From: Branchiibius cervicis
GTDB taxonomy: Bacteria; Actinomycetota; Actinomycetes; Actinomycetales; Dermatophilaceae
Length of the DNA stretch: 64,000 bases
Assembly: GCF_042661605.1 (NCBI RefSeq)
Contig: NZ_JBHSWJ010000002.1
Location: 3,720,001-3,784,000, forward strand
Reading direction: 5' to 3'
Positions 44,489 to 53,229 of the stretch are shown here, one piece after another. Numbering within the stretch: the stretch's first letter is position 1; each line of letters starts with the position of its first letter. Under the pieces are notes generated by a model, which saw only the letters and a program-made list of their open reading frames with translations, made no database searches and had not been told where the DNA came from. Made by a program: the position numbers and the translations under genes.

Positions 44489-46177
44489 TTACTTCGCCGC
44501 GACGAGCATCGCGACAAGGATCGGACCGGTGAGCGGGAGTAAGAAGTTGGAGAGCGCGTAGGTGATCGTGTAGCCCAGCATCGGCACGGAGCTGTCCGCG
44601 GTCTGGGTCAAAGAGGTGATGGCCGGGGTCGAGCACTGCTGGCCGGCGATGGCACCCAGCAGGATCGGGTCCTGGATCTTCAGGAGTCGGCGGCCCACGA
44701 TCAACGAGATGGTGGCCGGGATGAGCACCATGCCGATCCCGGCGAGCGGTAGGAGCAGGCCGTGCTGTTTGAGCATGGGGAGGGCTTCGGGGCCGGCGGC
44801 GAGGCCGGTGCACGCGATGAAGATCGACAGACCCAGATCTTTCAGTGTGGTGGCCGCCTGGGGTGGGTAGGCGCCGATCACCTGGGTGCGCGATCGGAAC
44901 CACCCGAAGATCAGCCCGGAGACCAGGCAGCCGCCGCCGGTGCCCAGCGACAGCGGCACGTCTCCGAGCTTGACCGACAACTGGCCGATCAACGAGCCGA
45001 CGACGATGCCGAGACCCAGGTAGATGTAGTCGGTGGCATTGCTGGTGACCGTGACACCGATCTTCTTGATCAGCCGGTCGATCGCGGCGCGGGCACCGAC
45101 GAGCGTGACGATGTCGCCGCGTCGAAGCACCGTGGCCGGCGTGACCGGAAGGTGTTGATCGGTGGAGCGGATCAACTCGGTGACGTAGACGCCGGAGCCG
45201 CGCAACGCGCCGTACTCGTCCTGCATCTGCTCCAGGGTCTTGCCGTCGACCTCCTTCTGCGTCAGCGTCACCTGTTTGGTGGCCACCCGGCTCTGGGATT
45301 CCGGGTCTCCGGCCACCTCCGGACCGATGACCGAGTCCGCCTTGATCTCCGCGGTGCGTTCGCCGACGAGCAGAAGTGTGTCACCCGATTGCAGCACCAG
45401 GTCGGAGTCGACGGTGAGGTCGGGCGCCCCGACACGACGTACCGACTCGACCGAGACGTCATCGTTCAGATCGGACTCGATGGCCGCGACGGTTTTGCCT
45501 GCGGCTTGGGACACCTGGAAGGTGCGTCCCACCAGAGCGGGGGCGGCGACCACCTCACCGGAGGCGATGGCGTCGCTCGAGCCGCGCATCGATCGAGCGA
45601 TCTTGGCGCACTCGTCACGAAGGTTGATCCGCAGCAGCAGTGGATAGATCTGGCTGGTCAGCAGCACGATGGTGATCAGGCCGAAGAAGTAGCAGACGGT
45701 ATAACCGGTGGCCACGTTGTTCTGGTACTGGGTGATCTGTTGGGAACTCAGACCCGGGACGTTGCCGATGGCCTCTGTGGCCGTGCCGACGACAGCGGAC
45801 TCGGTCGCTGCGCCTGCGAGAATGCCGGAGGCCGTGCCCAGGTCGAGTTTGAAGGCCTTGGCGAGGAAGAAGGCGATGGCCAGCACGCTGACCATCTCGA
45901 TGAGGCACAAAACCAGGAAGCGCAGGCTGCGCTTGTTCAGGTTGGCGAAGAACTGCGGGCCGGCCATGTAACCCAACGAGAAGATGAACAGGGCGAAGAA
46001 GACGACCTTCACGTCGTTGTCGACCTTGACGTGCTGGGTCCCGATCAGCAGCGCGACGATGAGCGTCCCGCAGATGCCGCCGAGCTTGATCGGGCCGAGG
46101 TGCAGCTTGCCGACGAGGTAGCCGCCCGCGATGCATAGGAAAATGGCCAGTTCGGCATGGTCCCGGAGTAACGACAT
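44489..46177 (-). CDS. second AspT-type exchanger
   Basis: 562 residues, intact, same layout as its neighbour: five or so helices, two RCK_C-like cytoplasmic domains (LQSGDTLLLVGERTAEI; VLRRGDIVTLVGARAAI), five or so helices. Repeat motifs AGAATESAVVGTATEAI and GAIAGQQCSTPAITSLTQ. The second motif differs from the neighbour (QQCSTP versus QTTTAA), so the two are not simple copies and may differ in substrate. First gene of the operon aspT2-aspT1-asdA, 27 bases before the next. Confidence 0.86.
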   Translation of the reverse strand: MSLLRDHAELAIFLCIAGGYLVGKLHLGPIKLGGICGTLIVALLIGTQHVKVDNDVKVVFFALFIFSLGYMAGPQFFANLNKRSLRFLVLCLIEMVSVLAIAFFLAKAFKLDLGTASGILAGAATESAVVGTATEAIGNVPGLSSQQITQYQNNVATGYTVCYFFGLITIVLLTSQIYPLLLRINLRDECAKIARSMRGSSDAIASGEVVAAPALVGRTFQVSQAAGKTVAAIESDLNDDVSVESVRRVGAPDLTVDSDLVLQSGDTLLLVGERTAEIKADSVIGPEVAGDPESQSRVATKQVTLTQKEVDGKTLEQMQDEYGALRGSGVYVTELIRSTDQHLPVTPATVLRRGDIVTLVGARAAIDRLIKKIGVTVTSNATDYIYLGLGIVVGSLIGQLSVKLGDVPLSLGTGGGCLVSGLIFGWFRSRTQVIGAYPPQAATTLKDLGLSIFIACTGLAAGPEALPMLKQHGLLLPLAGIGMVLIPATISLIVGRRLLKIQDPILLGAIAGQQCSTPAITSLTQTADSSVPMLGYTITYALSNFLLPLTGPILVAMLVAAK

Positions 46178-46261
46178 ATGCCTGCCCCGATCCGCTCATC
46201 ATTGCTGTGACCTGCGGTTACCTGTGGCAAGCTACGCCCGGCTCACATCGACCGGCGACCT

Positions 46262-47071
46262 TCAATCACCCATACGGGTGAGTGGTGAACTGTGCACGTA
46301 CGGCGTGGTCTCGGCGACGTGTTGCAGCCCCAGTTTGGTCAGGATGGGCCGGGAGTCCGGTGAGGTGTCCAGGCGCATGTAGCGGTAGCCACGGTCGATC
46401 GCACGTTGCGCCCGCCAGGTGACCGTCGAGCGGTAGATACCCTTCCGCCGCCACCGGGGCAGCGTCGAACCGCCCCACATGGACGCGAAGTCGGTGCCCG
46501 GGGAGTACCGGCACCAGGCGGCGCAGAGGACCGGAGTCTCGCGGTCCTGCTCGACGAGGACGACGTCGAGGCTGGTCGGGTCGGCCTCCTTCTCGCGGCG
46601 CAGCTCCTCGGTCATGTCGCCATCGCGCGGACCCCAGATGGTCTGCATCAACTCGTGGATGCGGTGGTAATCCTGCGGCGAATCCGCCTCTCGCAGAGTC
46701 ACACCCGCGGGGAGCGCCACCCCGTGCACAAGAGCAGCGGATTCGCCGAGCAGCAGCGCTTCGTCATCCTCCTTCTGAAAACCATTGCTTTGCAGGCGGT
46801 TTCCCAGATCAGCCGGCTCGTCGTAGGAGTACGTCTTCCACTCCACGCGCTCCCCGCGAGCGGTGAAGAACGCTGCCGTCCGGGCGATCCAGTGATCCGG
46901 ATCGTCACCGAGCCCTTCGGGTGACTCGACCATGGCGTACGACGCCCCCGGCGTGACCGGGTAGCGGCGCCGGACCGGTCCGTCCAGGTCCCGGACGATC
47001 CCCGGCCCGCCCTCTGACTCGCGGTTCGCCAGACGGATCTGCTGGTGGAACTGCTGCAGCAACGAATTCAC
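46262..47071 (-). CDS. GNAT-family N-acetyltransferase
   Basis: 269 residues. An N-terminal arm of about 120 residues precedes the GNAT domain, where TLREADSPQDYHRIHELM opens the fold and ASMWGGSTLPRWRRKGIYRS provides the acetyl-CoA loop (RRKGIY); the end reads MRLDTSPDSRPILTKLGLQH. Substrate unknown. GTG start. Monocistronic by position. Confidence 0.83.
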   Translation of the reverse strand: MNSLLQQFHQQIRLANRESEGGPGIVRDLDGPVRRRYPVTPGASYAMVESPEGLGDDPDHWIARTAAFFTARGERVEWKTYSYDEPADLGNRLQSNGFQKEDDEALLLGESAALVHGVALPAGVTLREADSPQDYHRIHELMQTIWGPRDGDMTEELRREKEADPTSLDVVLVEQDRETPVLCAAWCRYSPGTDFASMWGGSTLPRWRRKGIYRSTVTWRAQRAIDRGYRYMRLDTSPDSRPILTKLGLQHVAETTPYVHSSPLTRMGD

Positions 47072-47122
47072 GTGGCCACCTTGTCAGAGGGCTGCCGTGG
47101 TGCACGACCAGATTTTCGGCTC

Positions 47123-47189
47123 TGTCGTCACACATCGTGATGCGGGGGCTGCTGGGGGCAGCGACTTGTGGCGATGTCGTCACACATCG
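47123..47189. repeat. two direct copies of a 15-bp motif upstream of the GNAT gene
   Basis: TGTCGTCACACATCG occurs at 47123-47137 and 47175-47189, both on the plus strand, in a 126-base gap with no gene. Identical spacing phase of 52 bases and location 50-120 bases upstream of the minus-strand GNAT start suggest regulator sites; otherwise unexplained. Confidence 0.55.
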
Positions 47190-47197
47190 GGCAGAAG

Positions 47198-49225
47198 TCA
47201 CGCGGTGGTCAGCGGATCGCGGGTGGCCAGAACTGCTGCGAACGGGAACGCGATCAGTGCCGCGATGGCTGGGATTCCGACCCCGGAATCGTTGATACAC
47301 ATAGCTATTGCGCACATCACCAGGACGCCGATCGCAGTCTCCCGCAGGAACGGCACCTCCTCAGCGCCGACCCGGGTGTCGGCCGCGACCTCCAGCGGCT
47401 CGGAAAGACCCACGGCGTCGCCCAGTCGCCGGGCCCACGACCACCCGGGCTGGTTGGGCCGGCCCGCCAGCCACACGACGTACCCGCAGAAGATCAACGC
47501 CAACGGGATCAACGGACTGACCGGAGTCGCCACCAGCAGGCGCAGGTTCGCCCCCAGTTTCTCCCCGACGATGCCGCCGGAGCCGTCGAAGAGACCGGCG
47601 AAGAAGCGGCCGAGATAGCTGCGTGACGACGCCGGCCGCAACGCGTCGATGACTCCCGCGATCACCGCCAGCAGGACCGCGACGCCCACGATCAGTGCTA
47701 GTCGTCGCCAGGACAGCGAGCGGCCCAACGACAGGACCACCATGATGCCGCCGGCAATGAGCAGGGGCGGCGGCCCACCGAAATCGGCGCCCCACATCGG
47801 GGCGGCCAGGACCAGCACCGCTGCGCCGCAGAGCAATCCGATGGTCCAGGCACCGAGGCGGCGTTCGTCGACCGCGATCAACCGGCCGCCGAGCAGCCCC
47901 GCGAGCAGCAGCACGGCGGTCGCGAAGATGGCGTACCCGGCGTTGCCCATCCCGTAGTAACGGCCGCCGTACTCCGGCTGCAGGCCCAGCATCGCCGGCA
48001 GTTGCAGCGACGAGCCGTGCATGACGTCCAGCGCCAGTACCGCCGACGAGACCGCACCCACTGTCACCCACGGCGAGCCGATCCAGCGCCGCCACGGTCC
48101 CGCGTAGGCGATCGCCACGATGACCCCGGCCCAGAGCAGTGAGAGCACCACGAGCCACAGTGCCGGCGCCGGCCACCGCGACCAGGGCAGCAACCCGGCC
48201 AGGAAGGTGCCGATAGGGACGGCGGCGAGAAACGCCAGTGCGGGCCGGGTCCAGCGGGGGCGGCTGCGCACAACCATCGCGAGCAACCCGACGAAGAGCA
48301 CGGCCCACGCGAGCCAGAACCACACCAGGACGGCGTGATTCACCGAGACCGCCCGGGCCAGGGCGGCGTTGTTCGCGGTCGCGGTCACGGCGTTTTGCGG
48401 GGTGGGGACCACCTGCAGCGGCGAACCGTGCACGCCAGCCGGCGGCGAGGACGCGCCCAGCGTCTGCAGCATCGTCGCCGTGAGATCGGCCGTCTGGATC
48501 AGGGCCGGTTGCTTGGTCGAAGCTGAGCGCAGCACCCCGGCCGGGACCCCAGTGCCCAGGGCGTAGGCCAACCGCAGACCTGCGTCGTCGGACGACCCGT
48601 CGGACAGGCCCGTCACGATCAGCGTCGCCGTGGCGGGCAGTTTCCCCACGATGGTGTTGAGCTCGGTGGCCGATGCTGTCACCAACGTGACTGCACAGGT
48701 CGTGAACGATGCCGTCGCGAGCGAGGCCGCGTAATGGGACACGCGACCGGTCGAATCCGCCGCGGCCAGAGCCGCATCCGGTCCGACTGCTTCGATGCAG
48801 CGACCGTGCCGGGTCGCGGTTGCGCCGAGCAGGCCGATGCCGGAGTCCGCGGATCGCCACTGCGCCCAGGACGGCCAGGTCGCGGTGCCCCCGCTCACGA
48901 CCGGGGCCGGCGCAGCGCACCCGGCCGCGTCGACGCCGTGTCCGGCCCCGAGCGTGAGCCAGGCACTCGGCGTACACGCGGTGGATCCCACGGTGTGCAC
49001 GACCTGGTTGGCGGTCGCGCCGTAGTCGAGCACCTGCCACAGGTCGGGGGTGCGGGTGGCGGAGACGTCGGTCCAGGCCAGTCCGGGTACGGCGACCAGC
49101 ACCACCGAGCCGCTCGTCGCCACCGGCTTCGGGTCGGGCTGGGCGGTCACGAGCCCGGTCATGCCGTACGCGACGGCGAACAACGCGGCGATCGACACGA
49201 CCGCGATCACCCAACGCCGCACCAC
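47198..49225 (-). CDS. large membrane protein with extracytoplasmic alkaline-phosphatase-like domain (paralogue 1)
   Basis: 675 residues. One N-terminal helix (VIAVVSIAALFAVAYGM), an exported domain of about 270 residues (VVLVAVPGLAWTDVSATRTP, CTPSAWLTLGAGHG, TATLIVTGLSD) and then ten or so helices. The exported part has the layout of a degenerate alkaline phosphatase/phosphodiesterase domain; metal ligands are not clear. In the membrane half the block LQPEYGGRYYGMGNAGYA and APMWGADFGGPPPLL are strongly shared with the protein at 51103-53211. Start at 49225 supported by TAGTCT six bases upstream. No established function known to me. Confidence 0.75.
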   Translation of the reverse strand: MVRRWVIAVVSIAALFAVAYGMTGLVTAQPDPKPVATSGSVVLVAVPGLAWTDVSATRTPDLWQVLDYGATANQVVHTVGSTACTPSAWLTLGAGHGVDAAGCAAPAPVVSGGTATWPSWAQWRSADSGIGLLGATATRHGRCIEAVGPDAALAAADSTGRVSHYAASLATASFTTCAVTLVTASATELNTIVGKLPATATLIVTGLSDGSSDDAGLRLAYALGTGVPAGVLRSASTKQPALIQTADLTATMLQTLGASSPPAGVHGSPLQVVPTPQNAVTATANNAALARAVSVNHAVLVWFWLAWAVLFVGLLAMVVRSRPRWTRPALAFLAAVPIGTFLAGLLPWSRWPAPALWLVVLSLLWAGVIVAIAYAGPWRRWIGSPWVTVGAVSSAVLALDVMHGSSLQLPAMLGLQPEYGGRYYGMGNAGYAIFATAVLLLAGLLGGRLIAVDERRLGAWTIGLLCGAAVLVLAAPMWGADFGGPPPLLIAGGIMVVLSLGRSLSWRRLALIVGVAVLLAVIAGVIDALRPASSRSYLGRFFAGLFDGSGGIVGEKLGANLRLLVATPVSPLIPLALIFCGYVVWLAGRPNQPGWSWARRLGDAVGLSEPLEVAADTRVGAEEVPFLRETAIGVLVMCAIAMCINDSGVGIPAIAALIAFPFAAVLATRDPLTTA

Positions 49226-49231
49226 GGCCCG

Positions 49232-49237
49232 AGACTA
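49232..49237 (-). promoter_or_regulatory. -10 hexamer TAGTCT of leaderless paralogue 1
   Basis: Six bases before the GTG at 49225. The divergent lipoprotein gene has its own hexamer at 49286-49291. Confidence 0.5.
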
Positions 49238-49285
49238 ATCGACCGAGGCTGTGGATAACTTCTGCGGTCGATGAGTCGGCGCCGA

Positions 49286-49291
49286 TACCGT
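49286..49291 (+). promoter_or_regulatory. -10 hexamer TACCGT of leaderless lipoprotein gene
   Basis: Seven bases before the ATG at 49299. Confidence 0.5.
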
Positions 49292-49298
49292 CCCGGCC

Positions 49299-49960
49299 AT
49301 GGAGACGCGAAAGGTGCGCCGCGGACTGGCGGTCGCAGCGGTAGGGCTGACGTTGTCGGGCTGCAGTACGACGGTCTCGGTGCCCGGGGCGTCGACCACG
49401 CGTAGCTCGACGCCCCCGAAGGGCACGGTCGAGGACTACACGCTGCAGATGGCCCTGCCGGCGCAATGGGGGCCGTCCTGCGCAAGGACGTCGCCCGGGC
49501 CCAGCAGGACCTGGTCCATATGAGCGTGTGGCTGGTCGGCGGCCAGGGAGAGCAGCCGGCCGACCTGACCGTGACCCACGAGATCGATACGGCGCCGCGG
49601 GCCGGCACGGATGTCTCAGCCGCGCGTGAACGTGCGCTGATCGGCGAAGGGATCCTGCAGTACAACGTCGACCCCACCAACATCTGGGACTTCACCCAGG
49701 GCCGGGGACATAGCTGTTTCTCCGATTTCACCCCGAAGGTGCCGGTCACGCGCTGGGAGCAGCACGGCCTCATCGGGTTGCAACTGCAGTGGACGTGCGT
49801 CGCGCAGGTGCCGGTGCGGGCTTGGGCCGTGATCGCGTTCGATCCGGCCGGGGTAAAGCACCGCATCACCATCACCGCCACACCGGCCTACTGGGCCGCG
49901 CACCAGGGGCAGATCGACACGGTTCGAGCGTCCTTGACGGCTACGGCCGCGCCGCCGTGA
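49299..49960 (+). CDS. secreted lipoprotein of unknown function, frameshifted
   Basis: About 220 residues after adding one G in the G5 run at 49468-49472 (LPAQWG continues as AVLRKDVARAQQDL). Signal peptide with lipobox LSGC near residue 23, Thr/Ser-rich linker, then a beta-rich exported domain (HMSVWLVGGQGEQ; HSCFSDFTPKVPVTRW) with two Cys that may pair. No family recognised. It lies between two paralogous membrane proteins and just before the GT87 gene (25 bases), so may belong to the same envelope process. Confidence 0.72.
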
Positions 49961-49985
49961 TCCGGGGACAGGGCAGAATGCCGGG

Positions 49986-51212
49986 GTGACCGTTGCCGCC
50001 CGCCCGTCCCGTTGGATCTGGGCGGCAGCCATCCTTGTCGCGTTGATCCGTCCGTACATGCTGATCAACCACTTCGTGGTACAGACCCCGCCGACCCGGT
50101 GGCTGGTCGACCTCGAGGTGTACCGCAACGCCGGCATCTCCAACCTCATCGGCCGGCCCGTCTACGCGGCCGTGACCGCGCCGCCGCAACTGCTGCCCTT
50201 CACCTACCCGCCGATCGCGTCCATCTTCGCCATCCTGCTGGCTCTCATCCCCTTCGGGCTGGCCGGATGGTTGTGGACGCTGGCCCAGTTCGCCGTACTC
50301 GCGGCCCTGGTGTGGTGGCTCTTCCGGGAGCCGGCCCAGCGCTGCGGCCGGTGGTGGCCGCTTGCGCTCGCCGGGATCTGGACCGCGGTGGGCTGCCTCC
50401 AGCCGGTCGGCGACGGCATCAGATTCGGTCAGGTGGACATCTTCCTCATGGCGCTGGTGCTCTTCGATCTGGGTGAGCGCAGCGGCCGGATCCCGCGCGG
50501 TGTCCTGATCGGGCTGGCTACCTCGATCAAGCTCACCCCCGGCATCTTCATCGTTCACCTCCTGGTGACCCGGCAGTGGCGCGCCGCCGCCACCGCCGCC
50601 GCAAGCGCGGCCGGCTTCACGCTGGCCGCATTCTTGTTGTTGCCGAACGCCAGTTTTGCGTTCTGGGGCGGCGCCCTACAGGACCCCGACCGACTGGGCC
50701 TGAACGACGGCACGTCCAACCAGGCGTTGCGGGGGATCCTGCTACGAGCGCACTGGGACTCCAGTGCTCTGTGGCTGGTCCTGGTGCTGATCGTCATGGT
50801 CGTCGGACTGGGTATCGCCCGACGCGCGCACCGCCGCGGGTGGTTCTGGCACGAGGCGGCCGCCGTGGGCATCGTGGGGGTTCTCATCTCGCCGGTGTCG
50901 TGGATCCACCACTTCGTGTGGGTGGTGGTGGCGCTCGCAGCGCTGTTGCAGGTCCGCAAACTCCTGGCCGCCGCGATTGTCTGGGCGCTGTTCACGATGC
51001 CGCTGCCGTGGTGGGGTCAGTGGCGACTGCAGCAGGGTCTGGACTTCCCGGCCTCCTCCAGCGGCAATCCCGGCTGGCAACTGCTCAACGACAGTTACGG
51101 CCTTATCTCAGTGCTGCTACTCGGCGTTCTGGCGTGGTCGCTCCCGGCGGTACGTCGTCGAGCCGCCAGGCCGGACTCGCCGCGAGAAGCACCGTCAGCG
51201 GTATTGCCATGA
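49986..51212 (+). CDS. GT87-type polyprenol-phosphate mannosyltransferase
   Basis: 408 residues from a GTG, about ten helices. The first loop has WLVDLEVYRNAGISNLIGRP with the DLxVY acidic motif and FTYPPIASIFAILLA, both characteristic of GT87 enzymes that use polyprenyl-phosphate mannose outside the membrane. SWIHHFVWVVVAL is a later family block. The end overlaps the convergent paralogue 2 by 110 bases; both C-terminal tails there look low in structure, so one may end earlier. Confidence 0.85.
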   Translation: MTVAARPSRWIWAAAILVALIRPYMLINHFVVQTPPTRWLVDLEVYRNAGISNLIGRPVYAAVTAPPQLLPFTYPPIASIFAILLALIPFGLAGWLWTLAQFAVLAALVWWLFREPAQRCGRWWPLALAGIWTAVGCLQPVGDGIRFGQVDIFLMALVLFDLGERSGRIPRGVLIGLATSIKLTPGIFIVHLLVTRQWRAAATAAASAAGFTLAAFLLLPNASFAFWGGALQDPDRLGLNDGTSNQALRGILLRAHWDSSALWLVLVLIVMVVGLGIARRAHRRGWFWHEAAAVGIVGVLISPVSWIHHFVWVVVALAALLQVRKLLAAAIVWALFTMPLPWWGQWRLQQGLDFPASSSGNPGWQLLNDSYGLISVLLLGVLAWSLPAVRRRAARPDSPREAPSAVLP

Positions 51213-53211
51213 GCAGTCCCGCTGGCGGGATGGCGGTCCCGGAGTCGTTGCTGACGAAGCCGATCAACCAGCAGACCGCCGCGGCCGCCAGACCCCGGTC
51301 GTAGAACGTCACCTGCTCGAACAACGGGCGCAACGGGCGGCCCAGTCGGGAGTTGGGCAAGCCCAGCGCGATGATTGCCAGCACCAGCAGCACCGGCACC
51401 AGCAGGTTGACCGGGGACGAGACCAGCATCGTCCAGTTCGCCTGCCAGATCCGGGCCAGCGGACCGGCGGAGCCGTCGTGGATCACCCCGGCCATGAAAT
51501 CGCCCAGGTGGGTGCGGTTCTGCGCGGGCCGGAGGTAGTCCAGGAAGGCGAGCCCGAGAACGAACGCCCCGCTGACCACCAGGATCAGCAGGATCCGCCG
51601 CCAGGTCACCCGTCGCCCGGCGGCGTTCAGCGCCAGGTAGGCGAACGCGGGGATCAGGGCCGCCGTACCGCCGCCGTCCGCGCCCCATCCCGGGTAGCCG
51701 TCGACGACCACGACGGCCGCACCGATCAACAGGACGGTCAGAACCGCCAGCGGCCGGGCCCCGCGGTCCAGTAATGCGCCGGCCAGCGAGGCCGCGACCA
51801 ACAACCCGCAGGTTGCATAGAACGCGTAGGAAACGTTGCCCATGCCGTAGAACCGGCCGCCGTACACCGGCTGCAGACCCGTGAGCGAGGTCAGCTGCAG
51901 CGCCGAGCCGTGGACGACGTCCAATCCGAGTACGACGAGGGTGAAGGCCCCGAGGAAGACCGTCGGTCCGCGTCGGTAGCGCCCCCAGGGTCCGAGCAAG
52001 GCGGCTGCCGCGATGAACACCGCTCCGGCGAAGGTGAAGATACCCAGCACCACCCGGGGCTGGTCGGCGCGCCACCAGGGCAGGAAGCCGACGAGCAAGG
52101 TGGCCACCGGCGTCGCCGCGACGACCGCCGCGGTACCGGCGAAGTAGCGTCGCAAGCCCCGGCTGAATCCGGTCCGGCTCAGCCACCACCACACCCCACC
52201 GATGGCGCAGGCGATCGCGGTCCCGCCGAGGTAGCACACGAAGAACGGCAGCACGAACGCGTGCTCGATCTGCAGCGCCGTGGTGAACTGCGTGACCCGG
52301 ACCACCGGCGCCGTGGGGCTGCCGGTGGGCTGCACGACGGGCGCGCGACCCTCGGGCAGGGTGGGAGCGGCCGACCCGATGCGCGACAGGGTCAGCGCTG
52401 ACAGGTCGGTGGTCTGCAGCAGCCCCACCTGTCGGGTGGAGGCGGAGGTGGCCAGGCCGTGCCGCACGCGCGGGCCGATGATGGCCACGGCGCGCAGGGA
52501 CTCGGGTGTGGTGTCGTCGGCGGCCCCGGTGACCACGAGCGTCGTCTTCGCCGGCAACCGGGCCAGGAGTTGCGACAGGTAGCGGTCGTCGGGTCCGTCC
52601 AGGCCGATCAAGGTCACCGGACAGGTCGTGAGCGACACGTCGTCGACGCTGCGCTGGTAGTGCGCGATCCGGCCGGTCCGGTCGGCCGCCCCGAGAGCGA
52701 CGTACTTGCCGGCGGCCATGAGGCACTGCCCGTGGGCTTCCAACGACGAGGCGACCAGCCCCAGATCGGTGGTGGTGCCGGCGCCGGGTGCTGAGGCGCG
52801 CCACGTGGCCCAATCCGGGTAGTAGGCGCCCTCGCCGTCCTGCACCGGCTGCAACTCGGGACTGCAGGTGCCCGGTCGAGCGCCGGTGGGCGTTTCACCG
52901 ACCGGCTGGCCGATGGTCGTGCGCGATCCGGCGCCGAAGGTCAACCAGGACTGGTTGCTGCAACTGTGCGCCGTCAGGTTGCGGGTGGTCAGGGCGGCGA
53001 CCGCGCCGGTGCGGGCCATCGCCCACAGCGCCGGCGTCGTATGCGAATTCGCGCCGTCGAAGGTCAGGGTGGGCATCGACACGATGACCAACCGGCCCGG
53101 CTGCTTGATCGTCTGGACCGCGGGCCGGGCCGACAACGCGCTGATCGCGGCCGACGCCGCACTGATCCCGAGCACGACGACGGCCACCGCAAGAAGCCAG
53201 CGCCGGATCAC
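51103..53211 (-). CDS. large membrane protein with extracytoplasmic alkaline-phosphatase-like domain (paralogue 2)
   Basis: 702 residues, same plan as the protein at 47198-49225: N-terminal helix, exported domain (LVIVSMPTLTFDGANSHTTP, NQSWLTFGAGSRT, KTTLVVTGAADDTTP, GLLQTTDLSALTLSRIG), then about ten helices with ALDVVHGSALQLTSLTGLQP, YGGRFYGMGNVSYA and YPGWGADGGGTAALIP. The late segment LISSPVNLLVPVLL-like (VSSPVNLLVPVLL) is also shared. Two such genes within 6 kb, either side of a lipoprotein and a GT87 transferase, point to linked roles in an envelope glycoconjugate. TAACCT lies six bases before the GTG at 53211. Confidence 0.75.
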   Translation of the reverse strand: MIRRWLLAVAVVVLGISAASAAISALSARPAVQTIKQPGRLVIVSMPTLTFDGANSHTTPALWAMARTGAVAALTTRNLTAHSCSNQSWLTFGAGSRTTIGQPVGETPTGARPGTCSPELQPVQDGEGAYYPDWATWRASAPGAGTTTDLGLVASSLEAHGQCLMAAGKYVALGAADRTGRIAHYQRSVDDVSLTTCPVTLIGLDGPDDRYLSQLLARLPAKTTLVVTGAADDTTPESLRAVAIIGPRVRHGLATSASTRQVGLLQTTDLSALTLSRIGSAAPTLPEGRAPVVQPTGSPTAPVVRVTQFTTALQIEHAFVLPFFVCYLGGTAIACAIGGVWWWLSRTGFSRGLRRYFAGTAAVVAATPVATLLVGFLPWWRADQPRVVLGIFTFAGAVFIAAAALLGPWGRYRRGPTVFLGAFTLVVLGLDVVHGSALQLTSLTGLQPVYGGRFYGMGNVSYAFYATCGLLVAASLAGALLDRGARPLAVLTVLLIGAAVVVVDGYPGWGADGGGTAALIPAFAYLALNAAGRRVTWRRILLILVVSGAFVLGLAFLDYLRPAQNRTHLGDFMAGVIHDGSAGPLARIWQANWTMLVSSPVNLLVPVLLVLAIIALGLPNSRLGRPLRPLFEQVTFYDRGLAAAAVCWLIGFVSNDSGTAIPPAGLLMAIPLTVLLAASPAWRLDDVPPGATTPERRVAALR

Positions 53212-53217
53212 CCCGCA

Positions 53218-53223
53218 AGGTTA
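53218..53223 (-). promoter_or_regulatory. -10 hexamer TAACCT of leaderless paralogue 2
   Basis: Six bases before the GTG at 53211, immediately downstream of the stop of the GDT1-type gene (53230). Confidence 0.5.
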
Positions 53224-53229
53224 AGCGGC

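Noticed and set aside
44762..46138. Long plus-strand frame opposite the second AspT
   Set aside because: Gln/Asp/Gly-rich shadow of a strongly recognised membrane transporter.
47361..49466. A 701-residue open frame overlapping paralogue 1
   Set aside because: Composition is Arg/Gly-rich with no hydrophobic segments, and the paralogue shared with 51103-53211 lies in the other frame.
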